A DNA stretch of 42,163 bases from an uncultured Oscillospiraceae bacterium (lineage in GTDB: Bacteria; Bacillota; Clostridia; Oscillospirales; Oscillospiraceae), in contig CANROF010000018.1 of the NCBI GenBank assembly GCA_947632155.1, forward strand, positions 1 through 42,163. Direction: 5' to 3'. Numbering within the stretch: position 1 is the stretch's first letter; each line of letters opens with the position of its first letter. Below, piece by piece: positions 1 to 6,599 of the stretch. Both the position numbers and the translations under genes were made by a program. The notes under the pieces are model-generated. The model was not told the origin of the DNA, did no database searches, and saw only the letters and a program-made list of their open reading frames with translations.

Positions 1-4
1 TTGC

Positions 5-30
5 AAAAAGCTGTGGTTTTTTCCACAAAA
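5..30. other. Small hairpin at the left edge
   Basis: A 5-bp stem (TGTGG with CCACA) around six T residues, next to A-rich sequence. It could be a weak terminator or chance. The first 82 bases hold no gene that I can see and are probably host sequence downstream of the original tRNA. Confidence 0.3.
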
Positions 31-49
31 AAGCGGGGCCGCGAAAATT

Positions 50-67
50 CACGTCTCAGCCGACGTG
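50..67 (-). terminator. Probable original terminator downstream of the displaced tRNA 3' half
   Basis: CACGTC and GACGTG form a 6-bp stem with a 6-nt loop. Read on the minus strand it is followed by AATTTTC. It lies about 20 bases downstream of the CCA end of the tRNA 3'-half copy, where the terminator of the intact tRNA gene would have been before integration. The T tract is short, so this is tentative. Confidence 0.4.
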
Positions 68-82
68 TTTTTTCACAACCCC

Positions 83-131
83 TTCATGGTTGCGGGGGCA
101 GGACTTGAACCTGCGACCTCCGGGTTATGAG
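83..131 (-). repeat. attL: displaced 3' half of tRNA-fMet
   Basis: This copy matches 31403-31451 at 47 of 49 positions. On the minus strand it covers the anticodon loop, the 3' anticodon stem, the variable loop, the T arm, the 3' acceptor strand, the discriminator A and CCA. Its T stem is fully paired, including C50-G64, as in ordinary bacterial initiator tRNA. The 5' half of a tRNA is absent: similarity stops one base past the anticodon. If the crossover fell in or near the anticodon loop, this is the original chromosomal 3' half, cut off from its 5' half by the element. Confidence 0.75.
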
Positions 132-244
132 GCAGGGGAGAAGCGTTTCTCCAGCACATTCCCGTCTCACAAGTTGCAGTATTCTCACTTTGCGGAGACT
201 TCGGATAACTTATGAGACGAAATTCTCACAAATCTCAGTGCGAT

Positions 245-263
245 TGCATCAGATAAGCATCAG
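245..263 (+). repeat. Left arm-type direct repeat (19 bp)
   Basis: TGCATCAGATAAGCATCAG is identical to 31303-31321 and in the same orientation, 113 bp inside the left attachment core. Tyrosine integrases of the lambda and Tn916 type bind arm sites flanking the core with their N-terminal domain; that this repeat is such a site is inferred. Confidence 0.6.
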
Positions 264-332
264 GCGGTTGAAAATTTTCTGAAATTTTCTTCGGGTTTTG
301 AAATGACACATTACAATGACAGGAGGTGTGAA

Positions 333-614
333 ATGAAAACCACTATTGAAAAAAGTGCGTCGGGGGATGCGTGGCTCACTGCTGAAACGCTCAGGCAAGC
401 CGGCCTCGCATGGACGGACGAGCTGGATGCCCATGTCTCCGGGAGCGCGATCATCGTCACGAAAAAGCAGATGTCTGCCAATGACCTGCGGGAAGCTATG
501 AGCAGTCTCGTCGCTCTTGCCGATGATTTCAGGAAGCGCGCCAACGAAATCTGCGCCGGCTGCGACGGCGAGGACTGCCCGTATTTGGAGGATGAGTCGG
601 ACGAGGGGGGATGA
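333..614 (+). CDS. Small AbrB/MazE-like protein with a C-terminal cysteine cluster
   Basis: A 93-residue protein. I chose the ATG with AGGAGG seven bases upstream over an earlier in-frame ATG at 303 that has no ribosome site. The N-terminal half (GDAWLTAETLRQAGL, then a short loop, then AIIVTKKQ) has the look of an AbrB/MazE swapped-hairpin DNA-binding fold. The C-terminal part has a CAGCDGEDC cysteine cluster that could bind metal. It is the first gene inside the left end of the element and is followed by a hairpin terminator, so it is probably its own transcript. A regulatory role for the mobilization genes is possible but not shown. The fold call comes from pattern similarity only. Confidence 0.6.
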   Translation: MKTTIEKSASGDAWLTAETLRQAGLAWTDELDAHVSGSAIIVTKKQMSANDLREAMSSLVALADDFRKRANEICAGCDGEDCPYLEDESDEGG

Positions 615-842
615 GGACGGAGAGTAAAAGTGATGAACTCACACATACGCCCCCCTGTCGCGGCGCTGTTTGCGCCGCGTGCGGTCTTCGGCCTCCCCGT
701 GGGGCGTGTACACCTCCGGGACAGGGGAGGCGCGTGGCGCCGCTGTCGGGCGGGGGCAGGACGCCGTTTTCACGCTTTTGGCCCCGTTCGATTTTTGTAC
801 GAGATAAAGGGAGGTGGTCGCAAGCGACCCCTCCCGGCCACA

Positions 843-867
843 AAGCCCCGCGGTGCGGGGCTTTTTT
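843..867 (+). terminator. Rho-independent terminator
   Basis: AAGCCCCGC and GCGGGGCTT form a 9-bp perfect stem with a GGT loop, followed by a run of T. It points in the plus direction and would end transcription coming from the small gene at the left end, separating it from mobC and the relaxase. Confidence 0.8.
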
Positions 868-934
868 GAGCTTCGCCGGGGTGGTCGGTAAAAACGGCTG
901 CCCCGGTTTTAGGTACACCTTGGGGCCGAAAACG

Positions 935-967
935 CCCGTGACACAAGGGCTTTGACGGTGTCACGGG
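935..967. promoter_or_regulatory. Perfect 10-bp inverted repeat before mobC (oriT hairpin or operator)
   Basis: CCCGTGACAC and GTGTCACGGG flank a 13-nt spacer, ending 16 bases before the mobC start codon. Relaxase origins usually carry an inverted repeat beside the nic site, and ribbon-helix-helix MobC proteins bind such repeats. It could equally be an autoregulatory operator. There is no T tract after it, so a terminator is less likely. Confidence 0.5.
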
Positions 968-983
968 CAGAAGGAGGACAAGA

Positions 984-1430
984 TTGGGAAATAACGAGAA
1001 TAACAACAAGGTGAGGACCGCGGTGTGGCTGCGGCCCACTGCCATTGAGGACATCGACCACTGGATGAAGCGGAACAACTGTGAAACTCGCAGCGAGTTC
1101 ATTGAGAAGGCGTTACGGCACTATGTGGGTTTTCTGGAGTCCAACGACGCATCGGATTTCCTGGGCCCGGTGCTGTCGTCCATGATCCGCGGCATCCTGG
1201 AGAACAACAATAACCGGCTCCGCTCGCTGCTGTTCAAGTGGGCGGTGGAGCTCAACATGGCCTGCCACACCATCGCCGCCCACTTCCGGGTGGACGACAT
1301 AGACCGTCAGGCCCTCCGAAAGTTCGCGGTTGACGAGGTGAAGAAGACCTGCGGGCAGGTGAGCTTTGACCACGCGCTGGATGTGCAGCGGAGAATCCCC
1401 GTGAAGGATGACACCAAGTGGCCAAGCTGA
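984..1430 (+). CDS. MobC-like relaxosome accessory protein (ribbon-helix-helix type)
   Basis: A 148-residue protein starting at TTG, with AAGGAGG six bases upstream. The N-terminal stretch (VRTAVWLRP, then a helix and RSEFIEKALRHYV) has the beta strand and two helices of a ribbon-helix-helix DNA-binding domain, roughly residues 10-48. The rest is helical with no motif I know. It overlaps the start of the relaxase gene by 13 bases, so the two are translationally coupled. By analogy with MobC/MbeC proteins it probably binds near oriT and helps the relaxase open the nic site. It could also act as repressor of the pair. Family assignment rests on fold pattern and context. Confidence 0.7.
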   Translation: MGNNENNNKVRTAVWLRPTAIEDIDHWMKRNNCETRSEFIEKALRHYVGFLESNDASDFLGPVLSSMIRGILENNNNRLRSLLFKWAVELNMACHTIAAHFRVDDIDRQALRKFAVDEVKKTCGQVSFDHALDVQRRIPVKDDTKWPS

Positions 1431-3400
1431 TTTTCATCTCGCCCTACCTCAAGGGCGGGCAGGACAAAGCCAAGTTAGCGCACCGCACCAGGTACATCGC
1501 CACTCGTGACGGAGTGGATCTCCTCCGGTCGGAGCGTGGCTCGGAGGCCGCCACTGAGAAACAGCGTGAGTATATCCTGCGGCTCATCAAGACCTTCCCG
1601 CAATCCAAGGAGCTGGCGGAGTACGAGGACTACCTCTCCATGCATACCAAAGACGCCGCGTCGGATTTCATCGACCAGGTGTGGGAGCAGTTCATAGAGT
1701 CCATGGACAAGCGTGAGAACTATCTGGACTACGTCTCTCACCGTCCCGGCGTCCAAAGCGACAGTGACCACGGGCTGTGGGACAAGGACGGGAAGGTCAC
1801 GAATCTCAGCAAGGCCGTGGCGGAGGTGGCGAACCACCCCGGCGTCGTGTGGACGCCGGTGGTGTCGCTGCGGCGTGAGGATGCGGAGAGGCTGGGCTAC
1901 ACCGACGTGGACAACTGGCGGGCGCTGGTCAACTCCTGCGTCCAGGAGATAGCAAAGGGCTACAGGATACCCTTGGAGCATCTGCGCTGGTACGCTGCAC
2001 TGCACGAAAAGGAGAAGCACATCCACGTCCATACGGTGGTGTTCTCCTCCAATCCGAAAGAGGGCTATCTGACCAAGCAGGGCATCCGGGACATCAAGTC
2101 CGCGTTTGCCACGCGCGTCTTCGAGCAGGACCTGCTGCACACCTACGAACGAAAGACCGAGTACCGGAACGCGCTTGGAAAGTCCGCACAGGAGAAAATG
2201 GCGGAGCTGGTAGCCTCCATGAACAACGGCTCTGCTGTGAGTGAACGGTTGGAACAGCTCATCGGCGAGTTGACTGAGAAGCTCAGGGCCACAAAGGGGA
2301 AGAAAGTCTACGGTTACCTCCCGCCGAGGGTCAAGAGCGTCGTCGATGAAATCGTGGACGAGCTGGCGAAGGACGAGAGGGTCGCGGCGGCGTACTCACT
2401 CTGGCAGGATATGCAGGACGAGGTTGTCCGCACCTACACCGACGAGCTGCCTGAGCGTGTGCCACTGTCCCGGCAGAAGGAATTCAAGCCTGTGCGGAAT
2501 ATGGTGATCCGGGAGGTGATGAAGCTCTCCGAACGCGCGCCGACATTCGACGACGAGGACATGGACGACGAGCCGGAGGAGGAAATGCCTCCACCGCACT
2601 CCACTGCAAACCACTCTGCCTTCGAGCTGGCTGAGAGGTACCGAAAGGCGAAGAAGCTCCTCTATGACGAGGATGCAGACACGGATGAAAAGCAATCTGC
2701 CATTGAGGAGCTGAAGAAGTTGTGGGACGAGGGATACACCCTCGCCGCCCACCAGCTGGGCAAAGCATACCGCGACGGGGTCGGCATCGCCGCCGATTGG
2801 GTGAAGGCCGAGGGATGGTTTCGAAAGTCCGCGGAGCAGGGAACTGTCTGCTCAGCATACGCTCTCGGAAAGCTCCTGCTCCCCGTTGGCCTCTCCACCG
2901 AGGCCATCCGCTGGCTCAAGTACGCCGCCGACAGCGGCGACCAATATGCGAGGTACACTCTGGGCAAGGTCTATCTCGCGGGAGAAAACGCGGAGAAGGA
3001 CGTGGACACGGCCATCGAATACCTGAAAGCCTCCGCCGAGCAGGGAAACCAGTACGCGCAGTACGCCCTCGGCAAGCTCTACCTGCTGGGCCAAGACGTG
3101 CCGCCAGACAGAGAATCGGCGGTAGACTACCTCACCCAGTCAGCGTCCCAGGGCAACAAGTACGCCCAATTCTTCCTGGACCACCTGAGCGACATCCGCA
3201 CCCCCTCCATCGGCCTTGCAATCCTCCGGATGTTCCACCATACGGCCAACATCTTCCGCGACACCACCGCCCAGGACTCCACCCACCAAGCCCTCCACAT
3301 CGACCGCAAGCGACGACGTGAGCTACAGGAGAAACGCATCGCCATGGGCCATAAGCCCGACGACCATGAGGACGAGAAGATGAATCAGACAATGCGTTAA
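1418..3400 (+). CDS. MobP3-family-like relaxase with C-terminal Sel1-like repeats
   Basis: A 660-residue protein starting at GTG inside the end of mobC. The metal-binding three-histidine motif of MOB relaxases is visible: H201, H203 and H205 in HEKEKHIHVHTVV. Near the N terminus, Y26 in RTRYIATR is a candidate catalytic tyrosine. The first 240 or so residues would nick oriT and stay covalently bound to the transferred strand. Residues about 250-430 are helical and charged. Residues about 440-590 hold three or four Sel1/TPR-like units (QLGKAYRDG, YALGKLLL, YTLGKVYLAG, YALGKLYLLG), usually protein-docking surfaces. MobP3 relaxases of gut Firmicutes resemble this layout. No coupling protein gene is nearby, so it needs a helper conjugation system. 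The gene ends before a hairpin shared with higA. Confidence 0.85.
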   Translation: MAKLIFISPYLKGGQDKAKLAHRTRYIATRDGVDLLRSERGSEAATEKQREYILRLIKTFPQSKELAEYEDYLSMHTKDAASDFIDQVWEQFIESMDKRENYLDYVSHRPGVQSDSDHGLWDKDGKVTNLSKAVAEVANHPGVVWTPVVSLRREDAERLGYTDVDNWRALVNSCVQEIAKGYRIPLEHLRWYAALHEKEKHIHVHTVVFSSNPKEGYLTKQGIRDIKSAFATRVFEQDLLHTYERKTEYRNALGKSAQEKMAELVASMNNGSAVSERLEQLIGELTEKLRATKGKKVYGYLPPRVKSVVDEIVDELAKDERVAAAYSLWQDMQDEVVRTYTDELPERVPLSRQKEFKPVRNMVIREVMKLSERAPTFDDEDMDDEPEEEMPPPHSTANHSAFELAERYRKAKKLLYDEDADTDEKQSAIEELKKLWDEGYTLAAHQLGKAYRDGVGIAADWVKAEGWFRKSAEQGTVCSAYALGKLLLPVGLSTEAIRWLKYAADSGDQYARYTLGKVYLAGENAEKDVDTAIEYLKASAEQGNQYAQYALGKLYLLGQDVPPDRESAVDYLTQSASQGNKYAQFFLDHLSDIRTPSIGLAILRMFHHTANIFRDTTAQDSTHQALHIDRKRRRELQEKRIAMGHKPDDHEDEKMNQTMR

Positions 3401-3411
3401 ACGAACACAAA

Positions 3412-3434
3412 AAAGGGCGGGGAGTGTCCCCGCC
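3412..3434. terminator. Bidirectional terminator between the relaxase and higA
   Basis: GGCGGGG and CCCCGCC form a 7-bp stem with a 5-nt loop. On the minus strand it is followed by six T residues, which fits termination of higBA; on the plus strand it is followed by GCTTTC, weaker, for the relaxase. The genes converge here. Confidence 0.75.
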
Positions 3435-3464
3435 GCTTTCTATAATCCGATAAAAATGTATCTC

Positions 3465-3746
3465 TCAGGCGATGGGCCTGAACTCGATGTTCACCCGCAT
3501 ACCCATCCCGGCGGCCAGCCGCTGAAGGGTTTTGACGGACGGGTTGCCGTCACCGTTTTCATACTTGCTGATGTCCGACTGCGCGATGCCGGTGCGCTCG
3601 GACAGCTCCTTCTGGGTCAGCCCAGACTGTTTCCGGGCGTCGATGAGCGCCTGGACCAGCGCGAACTCCGGCTCCAGCGCGTCGTACTCCCGCCGAAACT
3701 CCGGGTCCCGGAGCTGTTCCGCAAGGAAGGCTTTAAAGTCACTCAT
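3465..3746 (-). CDS. higA: HigA-type antitoxin (XRE helix-turn-helix)
   Basis: A 93-residue protein with a Cro/C1 helix-turn-helix at about residues 38-88 (GLTQKELSERTGIAQSDISKYENG, then SVKTLQRLAAGMG). The first 35 residues are likely the part that binds the toxin. The gene follows the toxin gene and overlaps it by 8 bases, the toxin-first order typical of HigBA pairs. It probably neutralises the toxin and represses the shared promoter through the palindrome over the -10 box. As part of an integrated element, the pair would favour its retention. Confidence 0.85.
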   Translation of the reverse strand: MSDFKAFLAEQLRDPEFRREYDALEPEFALVQALIDARKQSGLTQKELSERTGIAQSDISKYENGDGNPSVKTLQRLAAGMGMRVNIEFRPIA

Positions 3747-4101
3747 GGCTGTGCTCCTTTCTGCTCAAATACTCGTCTCTGTATTTTTTAGCGAGATTAA
3801 TCTGTGCTTTTGGTGTTTTGTCCGTCTTTTTCACAAAACCGTTGGTGAGGATGATTTTTCGCCCGACGACAAAGAAATATAAAACGCGGGTGATGTCTGT
3901 CCCCACCTTGGCGCGAAGCTCGAATATCCCGTCGCCCATGGATTTGGAATACGGCTCCCGAAGCTCCGGCCCGTTGACGGACAGCAGCTCGATCTCTCTG
4001 ACTACCTTGGCAAGCATCTTCCTGTCAAGGGAGAGGAGAAACTCCCGCACCGGCTCTGTCCCGTCCGGCCTGTCATAAAAAAGTACGGTGAAGCTCTCCA
4101 T
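3739..4101 (-). CDS. higB: HigB/RelE-type toxin (phage Gp49-like)
   Basis: A 120-residue protein. VLFYDRPDGTEPVREFLLSL at the start, ELR followed by GIFELRAKVG and ITRVLYFF in the middle, and ILTNGFVKKTDKTP with a following AKKYRDEYL helix match the RelE/HigB fold of Gp49-type toxins. The family consists of ribosome-dependent mRNA endonucleases. AGGAG lies six bases before the ATG. It is first in a two-gene operon with the antitoxin gene, driven by a near-consensus promoter. Catalytic residues in this family vary, so activity is inferred. Confidence 0.85.
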   Translation of the reverse strand: MESFTVLFYDRPDGTEPVREFLLSLDRKMLAKVVREIELLSVNGPELREPYSKSMGDGIFELRAKVGTDITRVLYFFVVGRKIILTNGFVKKTDKTPKAQINLAKKYRDEYLSRKEHSHE

Positions 4102-4125
4102 AGGTTCTCCTGAATTATCTGTTTT

Positions 4126-4148
4126 ATCCTATATACAGTATATCGGAT
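4126..4148. promoter_or_regulatory. 23-bp palindromic operator over the higBA -10 box
   Basis: Ten of eleven arm positions pair: ATCC, one mismatch, then ATATAC, a central A, and GTATAT with GGAT on the other side. It covers the -10 box completely. This is the expected site for autorepression by the HTH antitoxin. Confidence 0.7.
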
Positions 4149-4165
4149 TTATCCCATATTGTCAA
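4137..4165 (-). promoter_or_regulatory. higBA promoter
   Basis: On the minus strand, a perfect -35 box TTGACA and a -10 box TATACT are separated by 17 bases. The start of higB lies 36 bases downstream of the -10 box. Confidence 0.85.
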
Positions 4166-4194
4166 TATATTTTTCTAAAGCAAGACTTCTGCAA

Positions 4195-4236
4195 AAAAGC
4201 ACACAGCCTCCCGCCAAGGGGCGACTGTGCGCTTTT
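4195..4236 (-). terminator. Terminator at the end of the catabolic operon
   Basis: A 12-position stem with one mismatch (AAAAGC, A/C, CACAG with CTGTG and GCTTTT) closes over an 18-nt loop; on the minus strand a T run follows. It lies about 100 bases past the last cargo gene and before the higBA promoter. A second, weaker GGGGGT/ACCCCC pairing lies at 4245-4268. Confidence 0.7.
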
Positions 4237-4339
4237 GCTGGACCGGGGGTGGGTTCACTGTGACCCCCCTTGAAGGACCCATTATAACAGAGAAATAAGT
4301 ACAGAGGGAAAAGTTGGATTTATAGATCAATCTTATCTG

Positions 4340-4975
4340 TTACAGTAGAGTCCTAATGTAATTGGCGATCGTATCATCCTTGCAGTTTGCGAAAAAGAGA
4401 TTCCTGAACCGCTCACCCTTGACAGCGCCTTTCACAAGATCCTGATTCAGAAGGGGCAAACACTCAAGCAAGGGCCGGAGCGTCTGGGCGCGCACATTGT
4501 CCAAGATTTTCTTGTTGCGCATTTCGGGAACGACCCGTTCCTTGGGGTAACCTTGGCCGTGGCCAAATCCGAAAAGCTTTTCAAAGCAATACTCCAGGTT
4601 GAGCTCGCCGCCCCAGCCATATCCCTTAGCGAATGGCATGGCCACGGCGTTCCCGTCGTTGACATGCGCAAAGGTATACGCATCCACCGGGTCCTCCACG
4701 TGCCCGCAAATAACACCGGGGAAAGAATTGAGCGCAAGCATGGCGCCTTCTCCGGTCCCGCAGCCGGTGATCACATAATCCGCGGCACCGGAATTCAGCA
4801 ATATGGCTGCCAGAATACCGCACTGGACATAGGTAAGCTCCGCCTCATCCTCCGGGGATACCATTCCGTAGTTGTCTACGGTATGTCCCATAGGCTCCAC
4901 GACCTTTTTGAGACAAGTCAAAATAGTCTCATTCTTGGCGGCTTGACTGTTTTCATTGATCAGGGCAATTCTCAT
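4340..4975 (-). CDS. RpiB/LacA/LacB-family isomerase, probable unsaturated-uronate isomerase (DhuI-like)
   Basis: A 211-residue protein of the RpiB/LacAB fold. INENSQAAKN at the start and VITGCGTGEGAMLALNSFPGV in the middle carry the phosphopentose-isomerase-like active-site loop; GYGWGGELNLEYCFEKLF follows. It is longer than ribose-5-phosphate isomerase B (about 150) and has the length of the RpiB-type DhuI enzymes of streptococcal glycosaminoglycan loci, as I remember them. Those convert 4-deoxy-L-threo-5-hexosulose-uronate, the product of GH88 hydrolysis, to 3-deoxy-D-glycero-2,5-hexodiulosonate. GH88 and a matching SDR two and three genes upstream support this role. A plain sugar-phosphate isomerase is the alternative. 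AAAGGAG lies before the ATG. Confidence 0.75.
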   Translation of the reverse strand: MRIALINENSQAAKNETILTCLKKVVEPMGHTVDNYGMVSPEDEAELTYVQCGILAAILLNSGAADYVITGCGTGEGAMLALNSFPGVICGHVEDPVDAYTFAHVNDGNAVAMPFAKGYGWGGELNLEYCFEKLFGFGHGQGYPKERVVPEMRNKKILDNVRAQTLRPLLECLPLLNQDLVKGAVKGERFRNLFFANCKDDTIANYIRTLL

Positions 4976-4982
4976 ATAGTTT

Positions 4983-5786
4983 TCACTCCTTTTGCGTGGA
5001 AGCGTCCATTCCCCACGCCTCTATCTGCGTGAGGGCGATGAAGGGGCTGGGGTCGTCGTTTTTTTGGAGGTCACAGAGGGTGAGGCTCGTGACGGTGCGG
5101 GGGGATATTGGGAAGCGCTGGGGGCGGGCGGTCATCTGGAGGGACAGATTTTCCATGGTTCCATCGGAGAAGCGCACCGCGGCGCTTTTCCAAAAGCTGT
5201 CGTGGGGGTAGTCCGCCCGGAGGGTGAGGCGCAGCTCGTCTACGGTCACCGGTCGGCCGAAATCCACCGTCAGCTGCGCCTCCGGGTCCCGGTTGCTGCT
5301 CCAAGCCTCATAGGGCCAGGCGTCGTGGGCGTCGTTTTCCAGGACACCGTCAATGGCGGTCCGGGGCGCGAAGATGGGACTTGTGGGCTTCACGTTGGAG
5401 GAGGCGTGGGGATAAAATCCCGGACCTCTCTCGGACTCCGTATCATAAGGGTTGAAGCACAGGTTCCGGCGGACATTCACCTCCTCCGGCAGCGCCTTTC
5501 GCACCCGCAGGACGTGGCAGGCGCCGGAGAAGCTCTTGGGGCTGTAGCCGTTAGGTCCCGGTGCGGGAATGGGAAAGACGATGTACGGCGAGCGCACGAA
5601 GACCACCGCCGGGGGCATGGCGTCGTCCAGCTGGAAGACGTAGTGGCAGCCCACCTCACCGATGCCGATCGCGATCCTGTCGCCGGGCTTGTAGGGGGCG
5701 TGGTAGACGGCGCTCACCGCCTCCGGGGCGCAGGCCGTCAGCGCCATGCCGCCCTCGCTGTAGACTTTGAGACTAATATGCTCCAT
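4983..5786 (-). CDS. Carbohydrate-binding-like protein, role unknown
   Basis: About 267 residues. The C-terminal half (TAIDGVLENDAHDAWPYEAWSSN, then LTVDFGRPVTVDELRLTLRADYPHDSFWKSAAVRFSDG) reads like a discoidin or F5/8 type C galactose-binding-like beta sandwich: a DG turn, a tryptophan-rich loop and paired strands. The N-terminal half is probably another beta domain (GDRIAIGIGEVGCHYVFQLDD). There is no signal peptide, so it would be cytoplasmic, which is odd for a sugar-binding module. It sits between the SDR and the isomerase in the operon. A GTG at 5792 overlapping the SDR stop codon is another possible start. A catalytic function cannot be excluded. Confidence 0.55.
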   Translation of the reverse strand: MEHISLKVYSEGGMALTACAPEAVSAVYHAPYKPGDRIAIGIGEVGCHYVFQLDDAMPPAVVFVRSPYIVFPIPAPGPNGYSPKSFSGACHVLRVRKALPEEVNVRRNLCFNPYDTESERGPGFYPHASSNVKPTSPIFAPRTAIDGVLENDAHDAWPYEAWSSNRDPEAQLTVDFGRPVTVDELRLTLRADYPHDSFWKSAAVRFSDGTMENLSLQMTARPQRFPISPRTVTSLTLCDLQKNDDPSPFIALTQIEAWGMDASTQKE

Positions 5787-5788
5787 CT

Positions 5789-6589
5789 TCACTTCTCCTC
5801 CGGCTGGCGGCCAATGTAGGAAAGAAGCCCGCCGTCCACGTAAAGGATGTGGCCGTTCACGAAATCCGAGGCCGATGAGGCCAGAAACACCGCCGGGCCC
5901 GCCAGGTCCTCGGGCTCACCCCAGCGCTGCGCCGGAGTCCTGGCCCGGATAAACTCGTCAAAGGGGTGCCTGGTGCCGTCCGGCAGGGGCTCCCGTAGGG
6001 GCGCCGTCTGGGGCGTGGTGATATAGCCGGGCCCGATGCCGTTGCACTGGATGTTGTATTTTCCGTACTCCGCGGCGATGTTGCGGGTCAGCATCTTGAG
6101 CCCGCCCTTGGCGGCGGCGTAGGCGCTGACTGTCTCCCGGCCCAGCTCGCTGGTCATGGAGCAGATGTTGATGATCTTCCCGCCGCCCCGCCGGATCATG
6201 CCGGGAATCACGGCCTTGGCGCAGATAAAGGGGCCGGTGAGGTCGATGTCCACCACCTGCCGGAAGTCCGCCGCGGGCATTTCCAGCATGGGGACGCGCT
6301 TGATGACGCCGGCGTTGTTGACGAGGATATCCACCCCGCCAAGCTCCGCCTCGATTCTTGCCATGAGGGAGCCTACCTGCTCCTCGTCGCTCACATCCGC
6401 CAGATACCCGTGGGCGTCGATGCCCACGGCGGCGTAGGCGGTCAGGGCGGCGTCCTTATTTTTCTCACTGCGGCAGTTGAAGGCGATCTTCGCCCCCGCG
6501 TCCGCCAGAGCCTTGGCGATGGCGAAGCCGATGCCATAAGCCGCGCCGGTGACCAGGGCCGTTTTGCCGGTCAAATCAAAGCTTACCAT
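5789..6589 (-). CDS. SDR oxidoreductase: gluconate 5-dehydrogenase / KDG-forming reductase (DhuD/KduD-like)
   Basis: A 266-residue classical short-chain dehydrogenase. I started at the ATG with GGGAGG upstream, dropping a 12-residue extension. Visible motifs: the cofactor loop TGAAYGIG (residues 14-21), NNAG near residue 92, and the catalytic SAYAAAKGG with its tyrosine and lysine near 157-161. The stretch GRETVSAYAAAKGGLKMLTRN and CNGIGPGYITTPQTAPLR are typical of the gluconate 5-dehydrogenase group that includes DhuD and KduD enzymes. Next to GH88 and the RpiB-family isomerase it most likely reduces 3-deoxy-D-glycero-2,5-hexodiulosonate to 2-keto-3-deoxygluconate. Gluconate/5-ketogluconate interconversion is the main alternative. 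Confidence 0.8.
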   Translation of the reverse strand: MVSFDLTGKTALVTGAAYGIGFAIAKALADAGAKIAFNCRSEKNKDAALTAYAAVGIDAHGYLADVSDEEQVGSLMARIEAELGGVDILVNNAGVIKRVPMLEMPAADFRQVVDIDLTGPFICAKAVIPGMIRRGGGKIINICSMTSELGRETVSAYAAAKGGLKMLTRNIAAEYGKYNIQCNGIGPGYITTPQTAPLREPLPDGTRHPFDEFIRARTPAQRWGEPEDLAGPAVFLASSASDFVNGHILYVDGGLLSYIGRQPEEK

Positions 6590-6599
6590 ATTGCCTCCC

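Larger units (their letters stand above)
615..983. other. Noncoding stretch before mobC: candidate oriT region
   Basis: About 370 bases between the small left-end gene and the mobC/relaxase pair. I see no convincing gene; the open frames here are low-complexity GC-rich readings. It holds several inverted repeats: GCGGCG with CGCCGC near 660-677, a terminator hairpin near 843-867, and a perfect 10-bp inverted repeat at 935-967. A noncoding, palindrome-rich stretch directly upstream of relaxosome genes is the usual place for an origin of transfer, so oriT probably lies here. No nic site can be assigned by eye. Confidence 0.45.

Noticed and set aside
83-131. A second tRNA-Met gene at the left end
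   Set aside because: Only the part from the anticodon loop to CCA is present; the 5' acceptor strand, D arm and 5' anticodon stem are missing, so it cannot make a tRNA.
611-955. Overlapping open frames in the stretch before mobC
   Set aside because: Low-complexity Arg/Gly/Pro-rich translations lying across a terminator and inverted repeats. Better read as noncoding.
4088-4273. A 61-codon open frame on the plus strand over the higBA promoter
   Set aside because: It covers a near-consensus promoter, operator and terminator of the other strand and has no ribosome site.
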